Below are positions 53,208-63,372 of a stretch of 64,000 nt of DNA, in pieces. Under the pieces are notes generated by a model. That model worked only from the letters and a program-made list of their open reading frames with translations, was not told the origin of the DNA and did no database searches. The stretch is taken from NCBI GenBank assembly GCA_016714975.1, contig JADKBR010000021.1, forward strand, positions 62,001-126,000. Direction: 5' to 3'. Position 1 is the stretch's first letter; every line of letters starts with the position of its first letter. Source of the stretch: Candidatus Dechloromonas phosphorivorans (lineage in GTDB: Bacteria > Pseudomonadota > Gammaproteobacteria > Burkholderiales > Rhodocyclaceae). A program made the position numbers and the translations under genes.

Positions 53208-54241
53208 GCGATGCGGGCGGCGATGTCGGCGATGCCGGCAGTCGAGAGATCAGCGGTCGGAAAGATGCCGGCGCTGCTGTGGCCGGTAAAGTTGTGGTTT
53301 TGTGAACGGTAGTAGAGCGGGTCGTAGTGTTCTTCCAGCAAGGCGCGAACCAGGGACGGCCACTCGCCAGCCGCGATCATTTCGTGCCAGCGCTCCATGG
53401 TCTTCCGGCTGATCAGGTTCTTGAGCACCATGAGTCGTTCGCTCAGGAGCGCCGGCATCCTCGGGAAATAATCGTAGTCATTCAGCAGGAAGGCGACGCG
53501 GGCCGCCAGCGTCGCGTCGATGCTGAGGCATTCGCCGTCGCGAATGCGTTCGATGAGGGCATCCGGCACATGCAGGCGGCCGATCTTGCGGCTTTCCGCC
53601 TCGACGAAGACGGGTCGCGCCGGGTCGAAGCGCTCCAGTTCGAGCAGGAGCAGCGTTTCGAACCATTTCTGGCCCGGTTGCGGCTGCCCGGGCAGTACGC
53701 CGAGAACCGAACCCTTGTGGCTGGCCAGGGTTTCCAGGTCGAGCACCTGTTCGCCGCGGGCGGCGAGCGCCTGCAGGATGCGCGTCTTGCCGCTGCCGGT
53801 GGCGCCGCAGATGACCTGAAAGGCGAAGGACTGCGGCAGGTGTTCGAGCTGCCCGACCACGTGGCGGCGCCAGGTCTTGTAACCCCCTTCGAGCTGGCTG
53901 GCGTTCCAGCCGATGGCGCGGAAGATGGTGGTCATCGAGCCGCTGCGGTTGCCGCCGCGCCAGCAGTAGATCAACGGCTTCCAGTCCCGCGCCTTGCCGA
54001 GAAAGTGCTCGCGCAGATGGCGGCCGATGTTCTCGGAAACCAGCGCGGCGCCGATCTTCCTGGCCTCGAACGGGGAGACCTGCTTGTAGAGCGTGCCGAC
54101 TTCGGCGCGCTGCGCGTCGTCGAGGACCGGGCAGTTGATGGCGCCGGGAATGTGGTCTTCGGCAAATTCGGCGGGGGAGCGGACGTCGATGATCTCGTCG
54201 AAGCCGCCAAGATCTGCAAGGGGGGAGCGATCGGCGACCAT
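53180..54241 (-). CDS. mnmH: tRNA 2-selenouridine synthase
   Basis: 353 residues. The N-terminal rhodanese domain has active-site Cys93 in IYCWRGGNRSG. The P-loop domain has GATGSGKT (146-153) and VFVEAESRKIGRLHVPDAL, a family signature. The enzyme replaces sulfur by selenium at the wobble 2-thiouridine of Lys, Glu and Gln tRNAs via a geranylated intermediate. It needs selenophosphate from SelD, which is not in this window. It is transcribed upstream of tesA-like 54245-54847 on the same strand in reverse order (tesA stop 3 bases before mnmH start), so the two are co-directional and probably one transcript. Confidence 0.93.
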   Translation of the reverse strand: MVADRSPLADLGGFDEIIDVRSPAEFAEDHIPGAINCPVLDDAQRAEVGTLYKQVSPFEARKIGAALVSENIGRHLREHFLGKARDWKPLIYCWRGGNRSGSMTTIFRAIGWNASQLEGGYKTWRRHVVGQLEHLPQSFAFQVICGATGSGKTRILQALAARGEQVLDLETLASHKGSVLGVLPGQPQPGQKWFETLLLLELERFDPARPVFVEAESRKIGRLHVPDALIERIRDGECLSIDATLAARVAFLLNDYDYFPRMPALLSERLMVLKNLISRKTMERWHEMIAAGEWPSLVRALLEEHYDPLYYRSQNHNFTGHSSAGIFPTADLSTAGIADIAARIAHSRTAQIA

Positions 54242-54244
54242 GGC

Positions 54245-54845
54245 CTATTTCAGCAGCGGCTGCAGGCCGGGCCAGACGTGATCGAGGATCAGCGGCTGCG
54301 CCTCGGGTGTCGGATGAATGCCGTCGGACAGGAAATAGGCCGGGTTGGCGGCAATCGGCGCCAACAGGAAATCCAGCACGGCGCTCTTCTTGCGTTTGGC
54401 GGTGTCCGCGAAACTCTTCGCGAACTCGGCGGCATAGGGGCCGTAGTTGGGCGGCAGGTGCATGCCGACGAGCAGCGTGCGCGCCCCGGTCGTCTGGGCG
54501 GCATCGAGCATGGCGGCGAGGTTGTCGCGCATCTGGGCCAGCGGCAGGCCGCGCAGACCGTCGTTGGCGCCGAGGGCGATGACGACGATGGCCGGCTTGT
54601 GGCGCTGCAGGGCTGCCGGCAGACGGGCGCGGCCGCCGGCAGTGGTCTCGCCGGAAATCGAGACATTGACGACGTTATAATCGAGGCGCTTTTCGCTCAG
54701 ACGCTTTTCCAGCAACGACGGCCAGGCCTGTTCGGGGCGGATGCCGTAGCCGGCGGAGAGCGAGTCGCCGAAAATCAGGATGGTTCGCGCGGCCAGCGCC
54801 GGCGTGGCGGAAAAGAGCAGGGCCAACAGGAGCAGGGCAGTCCGC

Positions 54846-54847
<2 letters not shown>
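54245..54847 (-). CDS. tesA: SGNH/GDSL esterase, TesA-like (arylesterase/thioesterase)
   Basis: 200 residues from the ATG at 54847. A signal peptide (MRTALLLLALLFSATPALA) puts it in the periplasm. The SGNH set is complete: Ser29 in IFGDSLSAGYG, Gly in NVSISGETTAGG, Asn in GANDGLRG, and Asp/His in LSDGIHPTPEAQ. It hydrolyses acyl thioesters, lysophospholipids and aryl esters. The start codon shares CATG with the start of the divergent ABC ATPase gene; the tesA/ybbA divergent pair is known from enterobacteria, but normally with a gap. Confidence 0.93.
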
Positions 54848-55517
<670 letters not shown>

Positions 55518-55635
55518 CGGGGTGGCGCCGCCGCTGCTGCAACGCGGCCCTGGGCAAGGCAGGCAGCCTCAAGTCGGCGGCTGGCGGGCCGCTATAAATA
55601 TATCCGTTTCGTCACGTTGGCCAAGGAGCAAGTGC

Positions 55636-56466
55636 ATGAGCCTGGATCACTCAAGAAACGGCGGTCTGCGCGGCGTGCTCCTTGCCGCCTGGCTGCTGCT
55701 GTGCCTGCCCTTTCTGGCAACGGCCGGCGAGATTCGCATCGGCGGGACCGGCAACGCACTGGGGACGATGCAACTGCTCGCCGAGGCGTTTGCCAAATCG
55801 CACCCGGAAACGACGATTGTCGTCCTGCCCAGTATCGGCACCGCCGGTGTCGTCAAGGCCGTCGTCAAGGGGAGTGTCGCGATTGGCCTGGCGGCCCACC
55901 CGCTATCCGACGAAGATGCCCGGAACGGCTTGACCGCCACCGAATACGCGCGCTCGCCGACCGTTTTCTCCGTTCAGGAAAAGAACAAGGTCACCGCCAT
56001 CAGCCAGGGGCAGGTTGCCGAGATCTATAGCGGCAAGTGGTCAGGCTGGCCAGACGGCACGACGATTCGCCCGGTGATGCGCCAGCCGGGAGACGACAAC
56101 TACCGGCAGATCAGAATGCTGTCGCCCGAGATCGCCGAAGCACTTGCCGTCGCCGAAGAGCGCCCGGGATTGCCCTTCGCCGTGACCGATCAGGAAGCCG
56201 CCGACAAGATGGAGTCGATTCCCGGCAGCTTCGGCTCCTCGACGCTCGCCCTGATCCGCTCCGAGAAGCGTGCCCTGCGGGCGCTAACCCTTGATGGCGT
56301 CGCGCCGACGGTGGAAAATGCCGGCTCCGGGCGCTACCCGCTCGTCAAGCAGTTCTATCTTGTGCTGCCGAGAAACCCCGCGCCGGAGGCCCAGGAGTTC
56401 GTCAAGTTCGTCAGATCGCCGCAGGGAATCAGGATACTGGAACAGAACGGACACTTCATCCCGTGA
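55636..56466 (+). CDS. PstS-like periplasmic substrate-binding protein
   Basis: 276 residues; AAGGAG is 7 bases before the ATG. Signal peptide ends near LPFLATAGE. The fold pattern is that of phosphate-binding-like proteins: IRIGGTGNALGTMQLLAEAF, PSIGTAGVVKAVVKGSVAIGLAAHPLS (in parts: PSIGTAGVVKAV, GSVAIGLAAHPLS) and PGSFGSSTLALIR. No Pst permease is adjacent. Instead the stop overlaps the start of a hybrid histidine kinase by GTGA, which suggests that it serves as a ligand-binding partner of that sensor rather than of a transporter. A TATAAA at 55593-55598 may be its -10 box. Confidence 0.85.
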   Translation: MSLDHSRNGGLRGVLLAAWLLLCLPFLATAGEIRIGGTGNALGTMQLLAEAFAKSHPETTIVVLPSIGTAGVVKAVVKGSVAIGLAAHPLSDEDARNGLTATEYARSPTVFSVQEKNKVTAISQGQVAEIYSGKWSGWPDGTTIRPVMRQPGDDNYRQIRMLSPEIAEALAVAEERPGLPFAVTDQEAADKMESIPGSFGSSTLALIRSEKRALRALTLDGVAPTVENAGSGRYPLVKQFYLVLPRNPAPEAQEFVKFVRSPQGIRILEQNGHFIP

Positions 56467-59060
56467 CTGCTGTCACGCCGCAGAGCGCTGAGCAGTTTGA
56501 ACGCAACGTCAGGCGCTTCGCGCTGAGCGTGGCGCTGCTCGTAGCGGCGAGTCTGCCGCTGGGTTACTGGGCGGTCGGGTATCGGCATCTTGCCGAATCG
56601 CTTGACTTCAAGGCCCAGGTCAAGGCGTCGGCGCTGAGCGGTTTGATCACCAGCAATCCGGACGTCTGGATGTATGCCGAAGATCGCCTCAGAGGGCTGA
56701 TCTCGCGCCAGCCGGTCGTCTTGAGCGGCGAGTTGGTGGAGGTCGTCGACAACGGCGAGACGCTCCTGGCACGGGTTGGAAACCTCCCGGACGTGCCGTT
56801 TCTGCGCAGAGCCCATGCGCTCCACGACGCCGCTCAAGAGGTTGGCCAGGTACGTATCACGGCGTCGATGCGACCATTGGTTCAAGGCACCTTGATCAGC
56901 GCAACCCTGGGCCTGCTGTTGGGCATTGCCATCTACGTGGTCCTGAAAACGCTGCCCTTGAAGGCGTTGACCGCAACAACCGCCGAACTGGCGGCGCATC
57001 GTGACCACCTGGAGGTTGAGGTAGCCAAGCGTACCGCCGAGCTGCGCACGGCCAAGGAAGCGGCCGAAGCCGGCAGTCGCGCCAAGAGCGAATTCCTGGC
57101 GACGATGAGCCACGAGATCCGGACGCCGATGAACGGCATTCTCGGCATGACCGAATTGCTGCGCGGCACGGTGCTGACCCCGCAGCAGCGCCGTTTCAAC
57201 GATGTCGTGTACCAGTCCGGCGAGCACCTGCTGAGCATCATCAACGACCTCCTTGATTTCTCGAAGATCGAAGCAGGCAAGCTCAATCTCGAGACGATCG
57301 ATTTCAGTCTGCGCCAGCTCGTCGAAAACGTCAGCGAGTTGTTCGCCCAGGCCGCCCAGGCAAAAGGCGTTGAATTGCTCTGTAGTCTGCCGCACGATCT
57401 GCCGGTGGCGCTCAAGGGCGATCCCGTGCGCCTGCGCCAGATCATGACCAATCTGGTCGGCAATGCCGTCAAGTTCACGAGCCAGGGAATGATCGTCGTG
57501 CGCATCAAGCTGCTCTGCGAGGACCCGCAGCAGGCAGGTTTCCGCGTCGAAGTCGAGGATAGCGGCGCCGGCATCAAAGAAGAAGTGCAAAGTCACTTGT
57601 TCAAACCTTTCGTCCAGGCCGACGCGTCGACCACCCGGCGCTTTGGCGGCACCGGCCTCGGTCTGACGATCGCCAAAAGGCTGGTCGAAATCATGGGCGG
57701 CCAGATCGGGATGGTCAGCCAGTTCGGCCACGGCTCACTGTTCTGGTTCGAGCTGGCGTTCGCCAAACAGGATGCCGATGCCCGCACGGTTCTCCCTCTC
57801 GCCGAGCGCCTTAGCGGGCTCTCGGTCCTCGTCGTCGATGACAATGCCAGCAACCGCGAAATCCTGGCGCACCAGTTGCGAGGCTGGTCGATGCGCTGCA
57901 CGGACGTCGCGAGCGGGCATGACGCCTTGCGGGCGCTCGACCGGATGCGCAGCCGGGGCTTCGATCTGGCGATCCTCGATCTGCACCTGCCGGGCATGGA
58001 CGGCTTTGCCATCGCGCGCGCGATTCGCGCGGATCGGCGCTATGCGAGGCTGCCGCTGGTCATGCTCTCGTCGGCTGGCGCCGGCGCCGACCATCCGGAT
58101 CGCCAGGCGACGGCAATCGATTGCTATCTCTCCAAACCGGTCCGCCAGTCCGAACTCTACGGCGCGATCACCACTGTGCTGGCGCTCAAGACGGTCGCGC
58201 CGCAACTGGATGGCGCGCCAGCGCCGGTTGTCGTCGCGGGTGCCCCCGCACTCGGCGGGCGGGTGCTGGTCGCCGAGGACAACCCGGTCAACCAGATGGT
58301 CGCCCGGGCCATGCTCGAATCGCTCGGCGTGGCCTGCGAGTTGGCGGAAAACGGTCGATTGGCGATCGAGCGTTTATCCAGTGAGCACTTTGACCTCGTT
58401 CTGATGGATTGCCAGATGCCCGAAATGGACGGCTTCGAGGCCACCGCGCAGATTCGCTCGCGCCAGCGCCAGGGCCTGCTCCACCACCCGCTGCCGATCG
58501 TGGCGCTGACCGCCAACGCCGTCGAGGGCGACCGCGCGCGCTGCCTGGCCGCCGGCATGGACGATTACCTGAGCAAGCCGTTCACCAGCACGGGCTTGTC
58601 GGCGCTCCTGCGGCGCTGGCTGCCGCAGACCGGTACGGCAGCGGATCCGCCACCGGCGGAATCCGCCGCGCCAGTTGTCACCGCAGGCGAGCAGGCCGTC
58701 AACCCGCGCGCCCTCGATGCTATCCGCCAGCTGCCGGGCGCCAACGGTGCGCTGCTGGTCGAACGCGTGATCCAGGCCTACCGCGCCGATGCGCCGGCGC
58801 GCCTGGCGGAGATGCGGGCGGCGAGCGAAGCAGGCGATGCCGATGCCTTGCGCAAGGCGGCGCATTCGATGAAGTCTAGCAGCGCCAATGTCGGCGCCGA
58901 AGGTCTGGCGACAGTGTGCAAGGCGTTGGAGATGATCGGACGCGGTGCTACAGTCGAGGGTGCCATTCCGCTGCTGGCGAAAGCCGGAGAAGAACTGCCG
59001 CGTGTTCTCACGGCGCTGGCGGAACAAATTGAAGAGCGAGGTGAAAATGCGCTCGAATGA
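56463..59060 (+). CDS. Hybrid sensor histidine kinase with two receivers and Hpt domain
   Basis: 865 residues, GTG start coupled to the PstS-like gene. Two helices (about 20-38 and 145-165) flank a small periplasmic domain of about 105 residues. A coiled coil precedes the kinase core: His217 in ATMSHEIRTPMNG, then NLVGNAVKFT, DSGAGIKEEV and GTGLGLTIAKRL. Receiver 1 has Asp506 (LAILDLHLPGMDG); receiver 2 has Asp649 (LVLMDCQMPEMDG). The C-terminal Hpt domain has His801 in AAHSMKSSSANVG. All phosphorelay residues are intact (BarA/ArcB-like layout). The next gene, a receiver-GGDEF-EAL protein, overlaps its end and is the likely relay target. Confidence 0.92.
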   Translation: MTAVTPQSAEQFERNVRRFALSVALLVAASLPLGYWAVGYRHLAESLDFKAQVKASALSGLITSNPDVWMYAEDRLRGLISRQPVVLSGELVEVVDNGETLLARVGNLPDVPFLRRAHALHDAAQEVGQVRITASMRPLVQGTLISATLGLLLGIAIYVVLKTLPLKALTATTAELAAHRDHLEVEVAKRTAELRTAKEAAEAGSRAKSEFLATMSHEIRTPMNGILGMTELLRGTVLTPQQRRFNDVVYQSGEHLLSIINDLLDFSKIEAGKLNLETIDFSLRQLVENVSELFAQAAQAKGVELLCSLPHDLPVALKGDPVRLRQIMTNLVGNAVKFTSQGMIVVRIKLLCEDPQQAGFRVEVEDSGAGIKEEVQSHLFKPFVQADASTTRRFGGTGLGLTIAKRLVEIMGGQIGMVSQFGHGSLFWFELAFAKQDADARTVLPLAERLSGLSVLVVDDNASNREILAHQLRGWSMRCTDVASGHDALRALDRMRSRGFDLAILDLHLPGMDGFAIARAIRADRRYARLPLVMLSSAGAGADHPDRQATAIDCYLSKPVRQSELYGAITTVLALKTVAPQLDGAPAPVVVAGAPALGGRVLVAEDNPVNQMVARAMLESLGVACELAENGRLAIERLSSEHFDLVLMDCQMPEMDGFEATAQIRSRQRQGLLHHPLPIVALTANAVEGDRARCLAAGMDDYLSKPFTSTGLSALLRRWLPQTGTAADPPPAESAAPVVTAGEQAVNPRALDAIRQLPGANGALLVERVIQAYRADAPARLAEMRAASEAGDADALRKAAHSMKSSSANVGAEGLATVCKALEMIGRGATVEGAIPLLAKAGEELPRVLTALAEQIEERGENALE

Positions 59061-61172
59061 AGAGCTTGCGTTGGCGACGCGCTGATCGTTGACGACGATC
59101 ACGTGATGCGGATGCTGGAACGGGAGACCCTGGCCCAGTTCGGATTCGACGTTCTGGAGGCGGAGAGTGGAGAGCAGGCGCTCGAAATTCTTGCCAAGCG
59201 GCAACCCGATCTGGTGCTGCTTGATGTCGACATGCCCGGCATCGACGGCTTTGAAGTCTGCCGCCGCCTACGCCAGCGCTGGGATATGACCGGGGTGCCG
59301 GTGATCATGGTCACCGGCCTCGACGATCCGGCATCGATCGACGAGGCCTACGAGGCAGGCGCCAACGACTTTGTCGCGAAGCCCATCAACTGGCCGATCC
59401 TGGGTCGTCGGGCGCGCCAGGTTCTGCGATCGGCGCAAGCGGTTCGCCAGCTGTGTGAACTCAGGGAAAAGCAGGGGGCGGTCATGCGGGCCATTCCCGA
59501 CATGATCTTCGTCATCGACTGGCAAGGCACCTACCTGGACTACAAGCCGGGTTCGGTCAGGACCTCCGTGCGATTCGAGCAGAGATTTCTTGGCAAGAAC
59601 ATTTCGGCGCTGCTGCCGCCCGATGCCTCAGGTTTGGTCCAGCAGGCGATCGATGCTGCCTTGCTGAGCGGCAAGCTGCAATCGGTGATCTACTCGCTGC
59701 CGCTGGAGGGCGAAATCCATTACCACGAAGCGCGTGTTGTCCCCGACGGGGTGGACAAGGTGGTGATCGTGGTGCGCGACATGACGGCCGAGAAACTCGG
59801 TGAAGAGAAGATCCTCCGCCTGGCCTACTTCGACACGCTGACCGACATGCCGAACCGCCAGAGCTTTCTCGAACACCTCGATCTTGAGTTGCAGCGCGCG
59901 CGCCGGGACAATATTCGGGTGGCGCTGCTGTTTCTCGATCTCGACGGCTTCAAGCGCATCAACGATACGTTCGGCCATGGCGCCGGCGACACCCTGCTGC
60001 AGGAGGTCGCCATGCGCATGAAGGAAAAGTTGCGTGCCGGCGACTTCGTCGCCCGGCCGGCGTCGGACGCCGCCGCAATACACTTCGCCCGTCTGGGAGG
60101 TGACGAGTTCACCGTCGTCCTGACCGGTATCGAAGATACCCAGATGGTCGGCCAGATCGCCGCGCGATTGCAGGCGTTGCTCGCCATGCCTTTCCTGATC
60201 GGCGATCGGGAGGTCACCGTGACCTTGAGTATCGGCATCGCCATCTTCCCTGAAGACGGCGAAGACGCCGCCACCTTGCTCAAGCACGCCGATACGGCGA
60301 TGTACCACGCCAAGGATCAGGGACGCAACAACTGGCAGCTCTACAGCGGCGCGATGACCGTCCAGACGGCAGAGCGCCTGGCGGTTGAGGCTGATTTGCG
60401 CAAGGGTCTCGACCGTGGCGAATTCCGGCTGGTGTATCAGCCGCAGGTGAACGCCGCCGACGGCACAGTCGTTGGCATCGAGGCGCTGATTCGCTGGCAG
60501 CATCCGGAGCGCGGGATGATCTCGCCAGCCCAGTTCATCCCGGTGGCCGAGGAAAGCGGCCTGATCGTTCCGCTGGGAGACTGGGTACTCAATGCCGTCT
60601 GCGTCCAGGTACGGGACTGGCAGCAACGCGGCGTGTTTACGCCGCGCGTGGCGATCAACGTCTCGGCGCGCCAGTTCCGCGCGCCGCATTTCCTCGATAG
60701 CGTTGCCGAGATCATTGCCGAGAGCGGCATCAGCGCCGAGCAGCTCGAACTGGAACTCACCGAGAGCATCCTGATGGACCCGGAGTCCAGGCAAGTCCAG
60801 GGAATGTATCGCCTGCGTGCGCTGGGGGTGCATTTCTCGATCGACGATTTCGGTACCGGCTATTCGTCGCTGTCGTACCTCAAGCATTTTCCGATCGGCA
60901 TGCTCAAGATCGACCAGAGTTTCGTCCGCGGCGTCCCGGACCGGGTCAATGATGCGGGAATCGCGACGGCGATCATCGCCATGGCGCGCAGTCTGGATCT
61001 GGATGTGATCGCCGAGGGCGTCGAGACCCGGGGGCAGCTTGAATTCCTGCGCGCGGCGCAATGTCCGAGAGTGCAGGGCTATCTGTTCAGTCGTCCGCTG
61101 CCGCCAGACGAGATCGAACCGCATCTGCGGCGCGGCAGCATTGCCCTGCCAGCGACTGCCTCCGCGGACTGA
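59047..61172 (+). CDS. REC-PAS-GGDEF-EAL cyclic-di-GMP protein (apparent frameshift near the start)
   Basis: The natural start seems to be the ATG at 59047 (MRSNEELALATR), overlapping the kinase gene. Its frame stops at 59083, while the receiver sequence LIVDDDHVMRMLERE continues in the frame one base off, implying one missing base at about 59080-59082. Without repair, translation would have to begin near 59103 and lose the receiver's first strand and acidic triad. Beyond this everything is intact: phospho-acceptor Asp in LVLLDVDMPGIDG, a PAS-like domain (about 140-250), GGDEF (LGGDEFTVVL) and EAL (IEALIRWQHP, TESILMD, DDFGTGYSSLSYL, EGVETRGQ). Both cyclase and phosphodiesterase motifs look active. 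Confidence 0.88.
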
Positions 61173-61305
61173 AGCACCGGCTTGCGCGAGACTATTTCTG
61201 AAAAACGCGGTTGAAGTCGCACCCGGCGCCAGACACCTGGCGGGCCGAGGCTGCTAGAATGCGCCCTCGGCGAAAGTGAACGGCGGGTAGCCAACAACAA
61301 CAATC

Positions 61306-63205
61306 ATGGTAAGTCTCGAACAACTGCGGATCAGCGGCCAACTTCCCAGCCCGAAAGGGGTGGCATTGGCGATCATGGAGATCAGTCGACGTGAGGACGC
61401 GACCGCGGACGAGGTGGCAAGGGTGGTGCAGAGCGATCCCGCGCTCTCCAGCCGCCTGTTGCGCACCGCCAATAACGCGGCGTCTGGAGGCCGGCCGCTG
61501 GTTTCGATCCGCGAGGCGGTGATGCGCCTTGGCATGAAGACCGTCCACCAGCTGGCCATGGGATTCTCGCTGGTCGACCAATTTCTTGAAGGGCCGTGCG
61601 CGGCTTTCGACTATCCGGGCTTCTGGTCCCATTCCCTGTTCATGGCGGTGGCCAGTCAGGAGCTGGGCCGTATGGTGCGGACCATTTCGCCCGAAGAACT
61701 GTTTGCTTGTGGCCTGCTGGCGCAGATCGGCTGCCTGGCGCTGGCGACCGTCTACCCCGCAGAATACGGGGCCGTGCTTGGCGAGAAAAAGACCGGTGTG
61801 GCGCTGCTGGAAATGGAACGCGAGCGGCTGATGATTGATCACACGGAATTCACGGCGGCGATCATGGCAGATTGCAGGATTCCCAAGGCGCTTGCCGAGC
61901 CTGTCTGCTGGCACGAGGTGCCGGAGGCATCAGGTTTTGTCGAGGGCTCCCGGCCATACCAACTGGTCCATCTGTTGTTTCAGGCGCGCCGGATGGCTGA
62001 TCTTGGTCTGTCACCCGCGGCGGAACGCCACCACGGTGTTTCCGAACTGATGCTTCTGGGTGGCAAGAACGGTCTCGATGCGATTGCACTGGGTGAGGTT
62101 TTTGACCGCGTGGTTCACCAGTGGCACGAGTGGGCAGAGTTGCTGAAGGTACCGGCCATTCTCCTCCCGTCGTTCGATGCCATCGTCAACGCCCCGGTTC
62201 CCCACCAGGACCAGGAGGCGCAGTTGCCGTGCAGCAGCGTGGTCTTGCTGGTCGAGGACGAACCCACCAGCCGCATCATAACCGAGGGCTATCTGCGCCA
62301 TCTGCTTGGCTGTACGGTCTACACCGCCGAGAATGGCAAGGAAGCGCTGGCCTTGGCCCTCGAGGTCATGCCCCAGATCGTGATTGCCGACTGGCTCATG
62401 CCGGTCATGGACGGCTTCGAGTTGTGCCGCGCCCTGCGCGCCACCGATTGGGGGCAGTCCATGTATATCATCATGCTGACCGGTGAGGGGGCAGACGAGG
62501 CGATCGTCGAGGCCTTTGAGGCCGGCGTCGACGATTACGTGACCAAGCCGGTAAATGCCCGCGCCCTGAGTGCCCGCATGCGGGCGGCACTGCACTATGT
62601 GAATTTGCTCAAGGCATGGGAGCGGGATCGGGCCCAGCTCAAGCCAGTTCACCGCGGAACTGGCCATCAGCAACCAGCGGTTCGAACACGCCGCGATGAC
62701 CGACCTCCTCACGGCACTGCCCAACCGTCGAGCCGGCATGGGTGCGCTCACGAGATTCTGGAGTTCCGCTCAACGCACGGGGCAAGCCATGGCGGTGCTG
62801 ATGATCGATATCGATTTCTTCAAGTCCATCAACGATCGGCATGGTCACGCAGTCGGTGATCAGGTGTTGCAGGCGGTGGCCAAGGCCATCGAGGCCGCAG
62901 CACGCAAGGACGACAGCGTCAGCCGGATAGGCGGCGAGGAGTTCATGCTGCTCTGCCACGATGCGGACGCGCGGGCCGCCCTGCTGGCTGCCGAGCGTCT
63001 GCGCAGGATGGTCAAGTCATTGAAGATCGACATCGCCGGTGTGGACATCCAGACCTCGGTGAGCATCGGTGTGGCCAACCGCGAGAGCGGCATGAGTGAT
63101 GAGGACGAGATGCTGCGCGCCGCTGACAAAGCCCTCTACGCTGCCAAGAATGCCGGTCGCGACCGGGTCTGCCTCTTGGCCAATGGCAAAGCACTTTTCG
63201 TCTGA
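61306..63205 (+). pseudogene. HDOD-REC-GGDEF signalling protein, interrupted by one frameshift
   Basis: The first frame (61306 to about 62645) gives an HDOD domain (about 10-205: LPSPKGVALAIMEISRRED, SDPALSSRLLRTANNAA, AVMRLGMKTVHQL) and a receiver with phospho-acceptor Asp362 (IVIADWLMPVMDG). After RAQLK it becomes nonsense and stops at 62859. The sense continues one frame over (QFTAELAISNQRFEHAAMTD) into a GGDEF domain with LPNRRAGM, DIDFFKSIND and RIGGEEF, ending at 63205. The shift fits one extra base near 62642-62646. Repaired, the protein would be about 633 residues. As written, the cyclase domain could only be made from an internal start such as the ATG at 62696. Confidence 0.85.
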
Positions 63206-63372
63206 CGCCTCGGGCACGGTTCTGCCGGCTCCGGCGGTGACCTTGACGTTCGCTGGCCGGCGTTTGCAGTTTCTTCATGCGTAAGCACAACATGGCATTT
63301 GCGGAGACCGGCCGGAGGACGCGGCCATGACCTTTTTCGATTCGTCCGCCAGCAACTGAAGGATGCCGGTTC

